Numbered from the stretch's first letter, positions 17,355 through 26,468 are shown. The stretch: DNA of 64,000 nt from Nitrospiraceae bacterium (GCA_020632595.1 JACKFF010000002.1:434001-498000), one strand, 5' to 3'. Notes: generated by a model not told the origin, from the letters alone. Numbers and translations are program-made.

Positions 17355-18155
17355 ATGGCTGCTTTTTCCCCTACCATGGCCATGAATGCGGTGGTGCATC
17401 CCCTTCAGCGCCACATTCGTGATATTAAACGCCGGTTAATGATCGTGGGGGCCACGATCATGGTGTTTTTTGTTATAGCGTTTTCTTACTCTTCCATTCT
17501 CATCGACTGGTTCAAACGGCCCTTTGAAGATGATCTGATTTTTTACGCTCCGGCAGAGGCATTATTTGCCTCCATAAAAATCTCTTTTATGGCAGCGGTG
17601 ATTGCCAGTGTCCCTATCATTCTGTACCAATTTTGGAAGTTTATTGAGCCGGCGTTGCTTCAGAAGGAGCAGCGTTGGGCCGTGCCGCTTTTTTTCCTCG
17701 GGTTGGGATTCTTCCTTTTGGGTTTGGGTTTTTGCAATGTGGTGATCCTGCCGTTGGTGATCAACTTTTTTGTCACGTTTGGCATGGATCGAGCCATTAC
17801 TCCAGAATTAGCTGTCGGCACCTATGTCGATTTTAACGTCAAATTTCTTCTGGCGTTTGGCTTTGCGTTTGAAATACCACTGGTGCTTTCTCTTTTAGCC
17901 CGTGTAGGGGTCATTCAAGCATCCGTGCTTATTCGGTTCCGTAAGCATGCCGCTCTGGTGGCGTTGATTCTTTCTGCGGTGATTACCCCTGATGCGACAA
18001 TGTTCACTATGTTATTAATGGCTGTCCCGTTAATCATACTGTATGAAATAGGTATTTGGGGGGCAAAGGTCTTTGGCCGTGCTCCTCTGTCGGCGGGGGA
18101 GAAGTATGCAGTGGCTGAGGAGGGAAAGGCACCCGACGATGCAGCGCAAGGTTGA
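17355..18155 (+). CDS. tatC: Twin-arginine translocase subunit TatC
   Basis: Receptor subunit of the Tat system, which exports folded proteins with RR signal peptides. The 266-residue product has six predicted membrane helices and family motifs: HPLQRHIRDIKRRL at the N-terminus, FYAPAEALFASIKISF, the conserved YQFWKFIEPALLQKEQR loop (about 92-112), YVDFNVKFLLAFGFAFEIPLV and the VITPDATMFTMLLMAVPLIILYE end. TatA/B are not in the window. Confidence 0.95.
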   Translation: MAAFSPTMAMNAVVHPLQRHIRDIKRRLMIVGATIMVFFVIAFSYSSILIDWFKRPFEDDLIFYAPAEALFASIKISFMAAVIASVPIILYQFWKFIEPALLQKEQRWAVPLFFLGLGFFLLGLGFCNVVILPLVINFFVTFGMDRAITPELAVGTYVDFNVKFLLAFGFAFEIPLVLSLLARVGVIQASVLIRFRKHAALVALILSAVITPDATMFTMLLMAVPLIILYEIGIWGAKVFGRAPLSAGEKYAVAEEGKAPDDAAQG

Positions 18156-19281
18156 GCGGATTAGACCCGTTCACCAGTCGACACGAATGCCAGGACCTTT
18201 ATGGAATTGTCTTGTGGGCATAGTGGCCTCCTTCTGGCTTATGGGATTTTCCGGCCTGGGAGAAAGTTATTCTCCATTATCCTCGCTGTATTCCGTCTCG
18301 AATATTCCCTCTCTACATCCAGATGACTCCCAAAATACCCAAAAAGGATTTTCCCCCAGTATTCAAACTCTTGTGGTGACCCCGGACGGAGTGGTCTATG
18401 CGGGGTCATTTGGAATGGGACTTTTTCGAAGCCAGGATAAAGGGAAATCCTGGGAGCCCTTGAATCGAGGCTTGACGGACCCTTTCTTGCTGTGTCTGGC
18501 TGTGCTTCCCGGGAAGCATATCTATGCCGGGACCATGCGTGGTGGAATATATCGTCTTGAGCTCAAGGGAACGACGTGGGAATCTATTGGAAACGGATTG
18601 CACGAGTCGGAAGTCAAATCATTTTTGGTTCACCAGGATGTCGTGTATGCGGGAACAGGAACCGGGGTGTATCAGTGGGTTGAAGCTGAGAAACAGTGGG
18701 TCACCGTTGGAGCCGGATTGGATCGGATTCTGGTTCCGGGCCTTGCGATCATGGATGACGGCAAGCTATTAGCCGCCACGTCAGGCAAAGGTCTCTTTCA
18801 TCTGGAGACTCACCACTCTTCACCTTCTACATGGGTGGATTCCCAATCCATATTTGTTGATCCACGTGAGCGGTTGCCGCATCGCTATCTTCGAGTCATT
18901 GCCGTGAATGAGGCGCAACACATTTTTTTAGGGACACAGGATGGGGGGATTTTCACCAGCACGGATCGTGGCCAATCCTGGTCCTCCCTCAGTCGGAATC
19001 TTCCCAATGATTCAATCAGAAGCATTGTTCCTGATCATAAAGATGTCATTGTGGCGACCGGAAACGGAATTTTCCGATGGAAACCTGACCAGAAAAAATG
19101 GATGGGCATGAATACCGGGTTGACCAACCTGGCTATTCAAAGTTTGACGATATCGAATGCGGGGGACTTATATGCCGGAACCAGTAGCGGAGCATTTCGG
19201 AGTCAAGACGGAGGTGCGCATTGGACGAATATTAGCCAGGGGTTGGGTGTCCAGTTGGTTCCCAAGGGCCCTTATGAATAA
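18139..19281 (+). CDS. Exported YCF48/BNR-type beta-propeller protein
   Basis: From ATG 18139, which overlaps the end of tatC, the product is about 380 residues. It has a hydrophobic signal segment (about 25-45) and repeated sialidase/Ycf48-type blades such as GSFGMGLFRSQDKGKSWEPLNRGL, GTQDGGIFTSTDRGQSWSSLSRNL and GTSSGAFRSQDGGAHWTNISQGL (Asp-box SxDxGxxW). Six or seven blades are visible. Such proteins are structural or assembly factors rather than hydrolases unless catalytic residues are present; none are seen. ATG 18187 is an alternative start. Confidence 0.8.
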   Translation: MQRKVERIRPVHQSTRMPGPLWNCLVGIVASFWLMGFSGLGESYSPLSSLYSVSNIPSLHPDDSQNTQKGFSPSIQTLVVTPDGVVYAGSFGMGLFRSQDKGKSWEPLNRGLTDPFLLCLAVLPGKHIYAGTMRGGIYRLELKGTTWESIGNGLHESEVKSFLVHQDVVYAGTGTGVYQWVEAEKQWVTVGAGLDRILVPGLAIMDDGKLLAATSGKGLFHLETHHSSPSTWVDSQSIFVDPRERLPHRYLRVIAVNEAQHIFLGTQDGGIFTSTDRGQSWSSLSRNLPNDSIRSIVPDHKDVIVATGNGIFRWKPDQKKWMGMNTGLTNLAIQSLTISNAGDLYAGTSSGAFRSQDGGAHWTNISQGLGVQLVPKGPYE

Positions 19282-19304
19282 ACCGGTGTAATGGAAAGGA
19301 CGGG

Positions 19305-19829
19305 ATGATGAGCGACGCAACTCATGAATGTCAGACAATTACGATTCACATCCAGGTGAACGGCGATGCCTGGGGGGATATCCACTTAAACCTTTTTCCG
19401 GATGTCGCGCCTAATCATGTCCAGAATATGGTGAAATTGGCCAAAGAGAAGTTCTATGACGGTACGACATTTCATCGGGTGATTCCCAATTTTATGATTC
19501 AGGGAGGAGATCCCAATAGTAAGGAACACGACCGGTCACGCCATGGAATGGGTGGTCCAGGCCATCGGATCAATGCGGAATTTAGCTCCAAGCCTCATAA
19601 ACGCGGGACGCTTTCGATGGCGAGATCGCAAGATCCCAATAGCGCGGGTTCCCAGTTTTTTATTTGTGTGGCGGATTCGAGTTTTTTAGATGGTCAATAT
19701 ACGGTGTTTGGTGAAGTGGTGAGTGGCATGGAGACCGTGGATCGAATCGTCAGCGCCAAGCGGGATGCCAATGATAATCCTCTTGACCGAATTGAAATGA
19801 CCATGAGTGTCTCTGAAGCGAATGCCTAA
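19305..19829 (+). CDS. Cyclophilin-type peptidyl-prolyl cis-trans isomerase
   Basis: Catalyses cis-trans isomerisation of peptidyl-proline bonds. The 174-residue product is one cyclophilin domain: IHLNLFPDVAPNHVQNMVKLA, FHRVIPNFMIQGGDP with the catalytic Arg (about residue 60), GTLSMARSQDPNSAGSQFFI and FLDGQYTVFGEVV. No signal peptide is present, so it is cytoplasmic (PpiB-like). Its last codons overlap the start of the next lipoprotein gene. Confidence 0.94.
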   Translation: MMSDATHECQTITIHIQVNGDAWGDIHLNLFPDVAPNHVQNMVKLAKEKFYDGTTFHRVIPNFMIQGGDPNSKEHDRSRHGMGGPGHRINAEFSSKPHKRGTLSMARSQDPNSAGSQFFICVADSSFLDGQYTVFGEVVSGMETVDRIVSAKRDANDNPLDRIEMTMSVSEANA

Positions 19830-20502
19830 GAGGTGCCGACGCGTCTGGCCTTGTTGCCTTCTTATTGGATGGCTCTTTGCGGGCTGTGTCGCTCCCCCAT
19901 TCTATTCCTACCTGGTCTATGAAAATCCCACATCGTTTGTTCGACTTGAGGTCTCCCCCTGGGTGGACCCTGATGTTCCTCAGACATTGAACGAGCATCC
20001 GGCTACCATGTCTCGTCACCAAATGATCGAGGCTCTGAGCGGATTACGGGTGCGTGAGTATCGTTCCGGTCCCATTCGCTGGATTCGTGGCCTTGCGGAT
20101 CCTGAGCCGGCATTCAATAAAGAAGAAATCGATTTGTTAGTGCCACGATTGCTGGAGGGGTTAGGGTTAGCTGTTCCACAGGAACTGGTCACGTTTTACA
20201 TCAGTCAGCCGGTGAATGCGACGAAGCGGGAAGTGACCTCTGGGGGTCTGTATGTCAAAGACGGGTATCTCCACGTCATCATCAGTAATCACCGTACGAG
20301 CTATGAGATTCCCCCTGCCGGGCTGATCTATGATCGACGGTATCCACTGTTTTCTCTTGCCCCACTTGACGTCGATTTACTCTATGAAACAGAAGCGACG
20401 GTGCTGCCGAAAAAGAAAAACTTTTGGGACGCTATTTTTGGAGATGAGCATAGCGGTGAGATCGTTCTCGATCTTTCCCGATTGTCGATGATGAAAATGT
20501 AA
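19822..20502 (+). CDS. Putative lipoprotein of unknown function
   Basis: From ATG 19822 (overlapping the ppi stop) the product is about 226 residues. It has a basic N-terminus (MPKRCRRVW), a hydrophobic stretch and a lipobox-like LFAGC. The rest shows no family I recognise: beta-rich segments, YIRQPV-like strands and a Lys-rich KKKNFW motif near 195. It is translationally coupled to the isomerase. Confidence 0.65.
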   Translation: MPKRCRRVWPCCLLIGWLFAGCVAPPFYSYLVYENPTSFVRLEVSPWVDPDVPQTLNEHPATMSRHQMIEALSGLRVREYRSGPIRWIRGLADPEPAFNKEEIDLLVPRLLEGLGLAVPQELVTFYISQPVNATKREVTSGGLYVKDGYLHVIISNHRTSYEIPPAGLIYDRRYPLFSLAPLDVDLLYETEATVLPKKKNFWDAIFGDEHSGEIVLDLSRLSMMKM

Positions 20503-20671
20503 GGATGGGTTCCCAAATTGAGCGGTCTGGGTGCCAAGGGGCAGAATGACATCTACGAAACCTTTAGCAAGGTGGTTGTTATTGAGAGAGGTAAGGATGA
20601 TGAATATGTTTTCAGCAGGTTATGGAGACCAGCGGCCATCCTCCCTGATATTCCTTTAGAACGATTCGATC

Positions 20672-21871
20672 ATGAAAAAAATGGTTTCTAAAATTCGAAA
20701 AACGTCAGGGGAGGCGAAGGTCTCGCCTCAAGAATCCGTGTGTAATCGCTTACGAGATAGACGGAAAAAACAGGGAATCTCACAGGCGGAATTAGCGGTC
20801 CTTGTTGGCCTGACGCGACAAGCCGTATATGCCATAGAAGCCAATCAATATTTGCCCAGCACTCACATTGCCTTACGGTTCGCTCGTGCGTTGAAGTGCC
20901 GGGTTGAGGATCTTTTTATCCTGGCAGATCATGAAGAAATTGTTGACGCTGAGTTTATTAGTGGGACAACGCCACTGGATCAACCGACAAGGGTGAAGCT
21001 GTCATATGTTGGATCCCGGATACTAGCCAGGCCGATGGTCGAGCTGGGCGATGTGTTGAATTTTGTCATGCCGGCTGATGGAGTCATTCAGGAACAGGCG
21101 AAGAAATCTTCCAGAGGAAAAGGACCGTATGTGCGGGTTCAATTACTCAATTCTTCGGAGGTGATCAAAAAAGGGATTCTTATTGCAGGGTGTGACCCGG
21201 CGTTATTTCTCGCCGGGGAGCATGTCCGAAAAATAAATTCCCTGGCGGGAATTACGAATTGGACCATGGGAAGCGCGAATGCGCTCCGTGCTCTTCAACG
21301 GGATGAAGTGCACATGGCGGGATTGCATCTTGTGGATGTGAAATCCGGGCAAAGTAATGTTCCTTATCTGAAACGGCATATTCCCGGTCAGGAATTTGTC
21401 GGAGTGCGCTTTGCGTCTTGGGTTCAAGGCCTGTTGGTTCAGCCGGGAAACCCCAAACACATTGTCGGGGTGGATGACTTTGGCCAGTCGGGACTTCGTC
21501 TCGTCAACCGGGAATTGGGGGCCGGAGCGAGATTTCTTTTGGATTCCCTGCTTCAGAAATCAGGATTAACGGGAGACCAGTTACTAGGGTATCAGCACGA
21601 AGTGCCGTCTCATCTCGAGGTCGCTCGCTTGATTCGTGATGGTATGGCTGACGTGGGCATTGGCGTGGAAGCCGCAGCTCGTCATTATGGTCTTGGCTTC
21701 ATTCCGCTTCGTGAAGAACAGTATGACTTAATTATGCGCAGAGAATTTCTTAAGACCCACCCCGTCATGTCTCAATTTCTTGATGCGATGGTGAGTCAAC
21801 CTTTCAGGCGGGAAATCGAATCACTGGGGGGATACACGGTGACGGAAATCGGAAAAATTCTTCATTGGTAA
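20672..21871 (+). CDS. XRE helix-turn-helix regulator fused to a periplasmic-binding-like domain (PBP_like)
   Basis: The 399-residue protein has an XRE HTH (about 22-78: LRDRRKKQGISQAELAVLVGLTRQAVYAIEANQYLPS) followed by a substrate-binding-protein-like domain (about 110-395). That domain carries LLIAGCDPALFLAGEH-type, GSANALRALQRDEVHMAGLHLVD and NRELGAGARFLLDSLL segments typical of the PBP_like domain also found after molybdopterin-binding regulators and MoeA-type proteins. The domain probably senses a small ligand, perhaps molybdate, cofactor or a sulfur compound; the ligand is unknown. Its gene precedes, convergently, the sulfur-carrier cluster, which it might regulate. Confidence 0.82.
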   Translation: MKKMVSKIRKTSGEAKVSPQESVCNRLRDRRKKQGISQAELAVLVGLTRQAVYAIEANQYLPSTHIALRFARALKCRVEDLFILADHEEIVDAEFISGTTPLDQPTRVKLSYVGSRILARPMVELGDVLNFVMPADGVIQEQAKKSSRGKGPYVRVQLLNSSEVIKKGILIAGCDPALFLAGEHVRKINSLAGITNWTMGSANALRALQRDEVHMAGLHLVDVKSGQSNVPYLKRHIPGQEFVGVRFASWVQGLLVQPGNPKHIVGVDDFGQSGLRLVNRELGAGARFLLDSLLQKSGLTGDQLLGYQHEVPSHLEVARLIRDGMADVGIGVEAAARHYGLGFIPLREEQYDLIMRREFLKTHPVMSQFLDAMVSQPFRREIESLGGYTVTEIGKILHW

Positions 21872-22042
21872 ATTGTTCTTTTTCCCTGTATTTCCATGAC
21901 TTTAGGCGGCATGGTCAGGAACCATCTGTGTTACTTATCTATAACTGCCAGGAACATGTCGGCTAATTTCTGGTCCGTTGAGGAGGAAACATCAGTTGAA
22001 ATCGGGGAAAAATGGCGGGTAAATAATGCCGTTGAGGAAGTC

Positions 22043-22393
22043 TTAGGGACTGCAGGTCTTGCCATTGAATACTTTACAGGAAGAACCACTTCTGGCTAAT
22101 TTCCATGATTTAACCAATGGCGGATTATTATCCGGTTGCATTTCGACGATCACGTCGATGATATCTCCAACATCCAGTGTTTTTAGTTGAATTTTTGCCG
22201 CTTCATCAACTTGAACCCATTGAATGCCAGAATCGGTTGTAATTAAAAAGACCCCTTTGTCCGATTCGATTTTCATAATGGGGCTGTTGAATTCCTGGAG
22301 CGAGGTCGAAGCTTCGGCAAACACCTGTGATCCAGGCTGAAAAAATACGATCAACCCTAGCAGAAAACCTAACAGGTGATGGGGGATCAGCAT
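22043..22393 (-). CDS. Small exported protein of unknown function
   Basis: The 116-residue product has a signal peptide (about 1-27, cleavage near VFAEA) and a short beta-rich OB/SH3-like body (IMKIESDKGVFLITTDSGIQWVQVD, KTLDVGDIIDVIVEMQPD) ending in a two-Cys tail. It is last in the minus-strand run, 111 bp after the JAMM protease gene, and may simply be a separate unit. Confidence 0.65.
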   Translation of the reverse strand: MLIPHHLLGFLLGLIVFFQPGSQVFAEASTSLQEFNSPIMKIESDKGVFLITTDSGIQWVQVDEAAKIQLKTLDVGDIIDVIVEMQPDNNPPLVKSWKLARSGSSCKVFNGKTCSP

Positions 22394-22504
22394 AAATTTC
22401 TCCTCATGTAGCTTTGAGAAACCCTTCTCATTATCTCAAGATTCTTGGTTGGAAGTCTATGGCCTTTCAAATAAAAATTCCAGGCATGATTGGGAGGCCT
22501 CTAT

Positions 22505-23014
22505 TTAGGGCAAGGTATGGATGGGAACTTCTGTGGCTTTGGATTCCTGGATTTTATAGGCCCGGACTACGGGCTTATCCGTATGCTCTAAGGAAATAAT
22601 CAGGTGAAACGGTTCCGGGAAGTGGAGTTTGGCCCGATAGCTTTCAAATTCCATGGCGATGGTGATATCCGTTTGGGATGGCCGAGCCGGACTAAAGGTG
22701 TGGGAATGATAAAAACCTAAAAGATCAAGATTTTTTGAACGAATGTCACGCTGAGCCATGGCCATTTCTCGAGCATCCATCTGAAAGGCGATATCTGCTC
22801 GCTCCTCCGGCGATAAGCGTTGCAGGTCAGTCAATTTGGCTCCGTCAAAGCGTGTGAGATCTTGTTCTGATAACGCAGCCAGAATATTGGTAATGCGATA
22901 GTCTTCGGTGATGGTATTTTCGGTTCCTGACAGAATGCCGCAGCATTCATGAGGGGCTAACTCCCTGGCATGGGCAATCATATTTTTGATGATGCTGGAG
23001 GGAATGGCAAGCAT
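22505..23014 (-). CDS. JAMM/MPN+ (M67) metalloprotease, sulfur-carrier processing type
   Basis: The 169-residue product has all JAMM zinc-site elements: Glu23 in APHECCGILSG, and HSH(x7)SQTD with His103, His105, Ser113 and Asp116. Prokaryotic JAMM proteases of the Mec+/HcyD/QbsD type remove residues from the C-terminus of ubiquitin-like sulfur carriers, or release cysteine from the CysO-cysteine adduct. Here the gene begins 4 bp after a moeB/thiF homologue and lies downstream of a MoaD-like gene whose product ends Gly-Gly-Thr, fitting a trimming role. ATG 23014 starts at the family's usual N-terminus; a longer frame overlapping the previous gene is unlikely. Confidence 0.88.
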   Translation of the reverse strand: MLAIPSSIIKNMIAHARELAPHECCGILSGTENTITEDYRITNILAALSEQDLTRFDGAKLTDLQRLSPEERADIAFQMDAREMAMAQRDIRSKNLDLLGFYHSHTFSPARPSQTDITIAMEFESYRAKLHFPEPFHLIISLEHTDKPVVRAYKIQESKATEVPIHTLP

Positions 23015-23018
23015 GGAC

Positions 23019-23819
23019 CTAGATGCTACAGGAGACTTCCTGTTCAACAAGTTTGGTGATAGTGGGATGAGGTCCACAAAGAGGACAGTCTGGAGATTTT
23101 GGGCGACCAACCTTTCTGAATGTCATATCCAGGGCATCGTAAAGAAGGAGATGTTTGGCTAAACTTTCTCCAAGACCAAGGACTTCTTTAATGGCTTCAT
23201 TGGCCTGTAAAACACCAATGGTCCCGGCTAACACGCCTAATACGCCGGCTTCTTGACAATTTGGCACAAGGCCGGCGGGTGGAGGCTCTGGATATAAACA
23301 GCGATAACAGGGAAATCCTTCATGGGGCTTGATTGTGGCTAATTGCCCTTCAAATCGAAATATGCTCCCTGAAATCAGAGTCTTTTTGGCAAAAAAACAG
23401 GCATCATTGACCAGAAACCGTGTGGAGAAATTGTCAGATCCGTCCAATACGATGTCATAGGCTTCAATTAAGGAGAGGATATTGGTGACGCTTACGTGTT
23501 CAGGGTAGAGCTTAAGTGTGGTTTCAGGATTGAGGGCTGACAATAATGTCCCGCCGGAATCAACCTTTGAAACACCAATCCGGTCGGTTGTATGCAGAAT
23601 TTGCCTTTGTAGGTTGGATAAGTCCACGACATCGCCATCAGTCAGACCTAAGGTTCCGATTCCGGCCGCAGCCAGATACAGTGCGGCCGGAGAACCAAGT
23701 CCTCCTGCTCCAATCACCAGGATTTTGGCATCCTGTAACTTTTTCTGTCCTTTGCCACCCACTTCCGACAGAATGATCTGACGGCTGTACCGCTGGATTT
23801 GAGATTCAGTAAATTCCAT
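23019..23819 (-). CDS. E1-like sulfur-carrier adenylyltransferase (MoeB/ThiF family), copy 1
   Basis: Activates a ubiquitin-like carrier protein by C-terminal adenylation so that it can receive sulfur. The 266-residue product shows the nucleotide-binding GAGGLG (37-42), DGDVVDLSNLQRQ, DGSDNFSTRFLVND, paired CxxC zinc ligands (CYRC, CPLC) and VPNCQEAGVLG containing the usual catalytic Cys. It has no rhodanese domain. It lies between the NIL-domain and JAMM genes and was probably duplicated from the same ancestor as the second copy at 25615. ATG 23819 is chosen; three codons upstream a TTG is possible. Confidence 0.9.
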   Translation of the reverse strand: MEFTESQIQRYSRQIILSEVGGKGQKKLQDAKILVIGAGGLGSPAALYLAAAGIGTLGLTDGDVVDLSNLQRQILHTTDRIGVSKVDSGGTLLSALNPETTLKLYPEHVSVTNILSLIEAYDIVLDGSDNFSTRFLVNDACFFAKKTLISGSIFRFEGQLATIKPHEGFPCYRCLYPEPPPAGLVPNCQEAGVLGVLAGTIGVLQANEAIKEVLGLGESLAKHLLLYDALDMTFRKVGRPKSPDCPLCGPHPTITKLVEQEVSCSI

Positions 23820-23833
23820 GAGAAGCAAAATCC

Positions 23834-24076
23834 TTATTCAACGACGTTCAATTCAATCGGATCAACCATGCAGCCTTTTTGACGAAGACCCTGAATAGCC
23901 CGGTCAATTTCATCAGTTTCCCCCGAAAATTCCACATCCATCCACCCGGTCGTCTCACGGACATCGGCCCTTCGAATACTCGGCACGACCTGATATTCCT
24001 GCCCGATTTCATACAGGATGGGAGAAGGAATTTTATCTTCGGGATAGCGAATGTGAAAGCGTAGTTTGGCCATCAT
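23834..24076 (-). CDS. NIL-domain protein
   Basis: The 80-residue product consists of a NIL domain (LRFHIRYPEDKIPSPILYEIGQEYQVVPSIRRADVRETTGWMDVEFSG), a ligand-binding fold first seen in methionine ABC transporters. In Methanosarcina a NIL-ferredoxin takes part in homocysteine synthesis, so a sulfur-assimilation role fits the neighbours. Its ATG overlaps the stop of the moaD-like gene (ATGA). Confidence 0.85.
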   Translation of the reverse strand: MMAKLRFHIRYPEDKIPSPILYEIGQEYQVVPSIRRADVRETTGWMDVEFSGETDEIDRAIQGLRQKGCMVDPIELNVVE

Positions 24077-24348
24077 GTACCTCCTGCGATTGCGGGGATG
24101 ATGGAGACTTCATCTCCGTCCTTCAGTGGGGTGTCTTTGCCCGTCAAAAACCGAATATCTTCCTCGTTGACATAGATATTGATGAATCGCCGAACCTCTC
24201 CCTGTTCATCATAGACTCGTTCCTTAATGCCGGGATGGGCAGACCCCAGATTGTCAATAATTTCCGACACCGTGTTCCCTGCTATTTCCACCTCGCTTTT
24301 TCCTCCGGTCATGGGGCGCAAGGGCGTGGGAATTCTGACCTTAATCAT
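24073..24348 (-). CDS. MoaD/CysO-like ubiquitin-fold sulfur carrier with masked C-terminus
   Basis: The 91-residue product is a beta-grasp sulfur carrier of the MoaD-archaeal/CysO type (IKVRIPTPLRPMTGGKSEVEIAG, INIYVNEEDIRFL, LKDGDEVSIIPAIAGG). Such carriers are adenylated and thiocarboxylated on a terminal Gly-Gly. Here the chain ends Gly-Gly-Thr, one residue too long, so it presumably needs proteolytic trimming, which the nearby JAMM protease could do. It overlaps thrC upstream and the NIL gene downstream by 4 bp each. Confidence 0.9.
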   Translation of the reverse strand: MIKVRIPTPLRPMTGGKSEVEIAGNTVSEIIDNLGSAHPGIKERVYDEQGEVRRFINIYVNEEDIRFLTGKDTPLKDGDEVSIIPAIAGGT

Positions 24349-25583
24349 GCTGACTCCTCTATGGCAAAAGTCTTAATAAAGTGACTGAGACTGGGCGGGA
24401 TGCGAAATGGGCGTCCAACGGAATCGACGACCGCTTCCTGAGTTTTCAGTCCGTTACCGGTGATATAGGCCACAGTCACATCATTTTTTTGAATGCGCCC
24501 TTGTTTTACCAATTTGCGAAGGACGCCGATGGTAACCCCTCCGGCGGTCTCAGCAAAAATCCCTTCCGTTTGAGCCAGAAGTTTAATGCTTTCCACAATT
24601 TCATCATCGGTCACGGCCTCCATCGCCCCCTGGCTTTCCGCGGCGGTTTTTAAGGCATAGTATCCGTCCGCCGGATTGCCTATGGCCAGGGATTTGGCAA
24701 TGGTGTGTGGCTTCACCGGTTTAAAGAAATCACGATTCTCTCGAAATGCCGTGGCAATGGGGGAGCAGCCTTCTGCCTGCGCCCCGTTTACCTTGGTCTT
24801 TACAGAATCCACCAGGCCTAACTTCTCAAATTCTTTGAGGCCTTTCCAAATTTTCGTTAGTAAGGATCCCGAAGCCATGGGCACCACGACCTGGTCCGGA
24901 GCTCGCCACCCTAATTGCTCGACCGTTTCAAAGGCCAAGGTTTTCGAGCCTTCGGCGTAATAGGGGCGAATGTTGATGTTGACGAATGCCCAGTGACGTT
25001 CTCCTGCGATTTCGCTGCAGAGCCGATTGACATCATCATAGTTTCCTTCAATTTCCACGACATTGGGACGATAAATCAGATTCCCCAGGACTTTCGCGGC
25101 TTCCAAATCGCCGGGAATGAACACATAGCATTTCATCCCTGCGGAGGCTGCATGGGCCGACACCGAATTTGCCAGATTACCCGTTGAGGCACAGGCGACG
25201 GTTTCAAATCCCAGCTCTCTGGCTCGAGTTAAGGCGATGGCCACCACGCGATCTTTAAACGACAGCGTCGGATGATTGACGCAATCATTTTTAATGTACA
25301 GGTTATCCAGTCCAAGGAATGCTCCAAGGTTTTTGGCATGAACCAGCGGGGTAAATCCGGCATGAAGACCGATGAAATTCGTGCCTTCCACGGGGAGGAG
25401 ATCCACATATCGCCAAAGGCTGTGAGGGCCGGATGCAATCTTTTCACGCGTCATGACCTGTTTGATGGCGGCATAATCGTATTTGACTTCCAGCGGCCCA
25501 AAGCACAATTCGCATACATGAATATCCTGAGTAGGATATTCTTTCCCGCACTCCCGACACACCAGAGCTTGCATTTTTTTCAT
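24345..25583 (-). CDS. thrC: Threonine synthase (PLP-dependent, zinc-ribbon type)
   Basis: Converts O-phosphohomoserine to threonine with pyridoxal phosphate. The 412-residue product has an N-terminal zinc ribbon (Cys9, Cys12, Cys24, Cys27), the PLP lysine in LSFKDR (Lys110), the CASTGNLANSVSAHAA phosphate-binding loop (about 130-145) and PMASGSLLTK. GGGGAGG lies about 11 nt before ATG 25583. Translational coupling to a sulfur-carrier gene suggests it could instead, or additionally, serve a sulfur amino-acid branch from O-phosphohomoserine; that part is inference. Confidence 0.88.
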   Translation of the reverse strand: MKKMQALVCRECGKEYPTQDIHVCELCFGPLEVKYDYAAIKQVMTREKIASGPHSLWRYVDLLPVEGTNFIGLHAGFTPLVHAKNLGAFLGLDNLYIKNDCVNHPTLSFKDRVVAIALTRARELGFETVACASTGNLANSVSAHAASAGMKCYVFIPGDLEAAKVLGNLIYRPNVVEIEGNYDDVNRLCSEIAGERHWAFVNINIRPYYAEGSKTLAFETVEQLGWRAPDQVVVPMASGSLLTKIWKGLKEFEKLGLVDSVKTKVNGAQAEGCSPIATAFRENRDFFKPVKPHTIAKSLAIGNPADGYYALKTAAESQGAMEAVTDDEIVESIKLLAQTEGIFAETAGGVTIGVLRKLVKQGRIQKNDVTVAYITGNGLKTQEAVVDSVGRPFRIPPSLSHFIKTFAIEESA

Positions 25584-25614
25584 AGCATCATCCTCCCCTC
25601 TTAACCGGTGGGGT

Positions 25615-26445
25615 TTATCCGTTGGTTAGCATTGTAGCCGATGGCTGAAGTTGGCACGCCTCTTGTTCATAGTCGATGAGTTCCATCAACGAGGGATTTG
25701 GGCCGCAGAGTGCACACGAAGGATTCCGTTTGACGCGAATTTCTCGAAACGCCGTGGTGCGTGCGTCAAAATCCAGGATGCGGTTCGTCAATGGTGTTCC
25801 AATCTTGAGGATGATTTTCATGGCCTCTGTGGCCTGAATGGTACCAATAATTCCCGCAACGACACCAATGATCCCGGCCTCCTGGCAGGTAGGCACCACC
25901 CCGGCCGGCGGCGGATTTTTGAAAATACAACGATAGCAGGCGGATTGATTGGGAATAATCGTGAAGGCCCGTCCTTCAAACCGCAGGATTCCCCCATGGA
26001 CGAGGGGCTTATTCTCCATATAGCAGGCGTCATTGATCAGAAATTTTGCCGGGAAGTTGTCGACCCCATCAATAACGATATCGTATTGGCTGATCAGGTC
26101 TCGAGCATTGCGAGACGTCAATCGTTCTTCATGCATGTTGACCTGGACATCAGGGTTTAAGGCCAGAATTTTTTCCTTGGCCGAAAGCACCTTGGACCGT
26201 CCTACATCCGGGGTATGGTGAAGGATTTGTCGTTGAAGGTTGGAAAGATCCACCACATCGCTATCAATCAATCCAAGGGTGCCAATGCCGGCTGCGGCCA
26301 GATAATAGGCGACAGGGCATCCAAGGCCACCGGCTCCAACGATAAAGACTTTCGCTTGTGATAATTTTTTCTGTCCCTTGCCGCCCACTTCGGGTAGTAA
26401 AATGTGACGGCTATAACGGGTAATCTGATCTTCTGTGAAACTCAT
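25615..26445 (-). CDS. E1-like sulfur-carrier adenylyltransferase (MoeB/ThiF family), copy 2
   Basis: The 276-residue paralogue of copy 1 keeps GAGGLG (37-42), DSDVVDLSNLQRQ, DGVDNFPAKFLIND, the CYRC and CALC zinc pairs and VPTCQEAGIIG. It activates a ubiquitin-like carrier by adenylation. It starts the moeB-thrC-moaD-NIL-moeB-JAMM run and lies 220 bp downstream of cysK, so the ThiS-like protein may be its substrate while copy 1 serves the MoaD-like one; this assignment is a guess from position. Confidence 0.9.
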   Translation of the reverse strand: MSFTEDQITRYSRHILLPEVGGKGQKKLSQAKVFIVGAGGLGCPVAYYLAAAGIGTLGLIDSDVVDLSNLQRQILHHTPDVGRSKVLSAKEKILALNPDVQVNMHEERLTSRNARDLISQYDIVIDGVDNFPAKFLINDACYMENKPLVHGGILRFEGRAFTIIPNQSACYRCIFKNPPPAGVVPTCQEAGIIGVVAGIIGTIQATEAMKIILKIGTPLTNRILDFDARTTAFREIRVKRNPSCALCGPNPSLMELIDYEQEACQLQPSATMLTNG

Positions 26446-26468
26446 ATGATCTCTGACCTTTTACGGTG

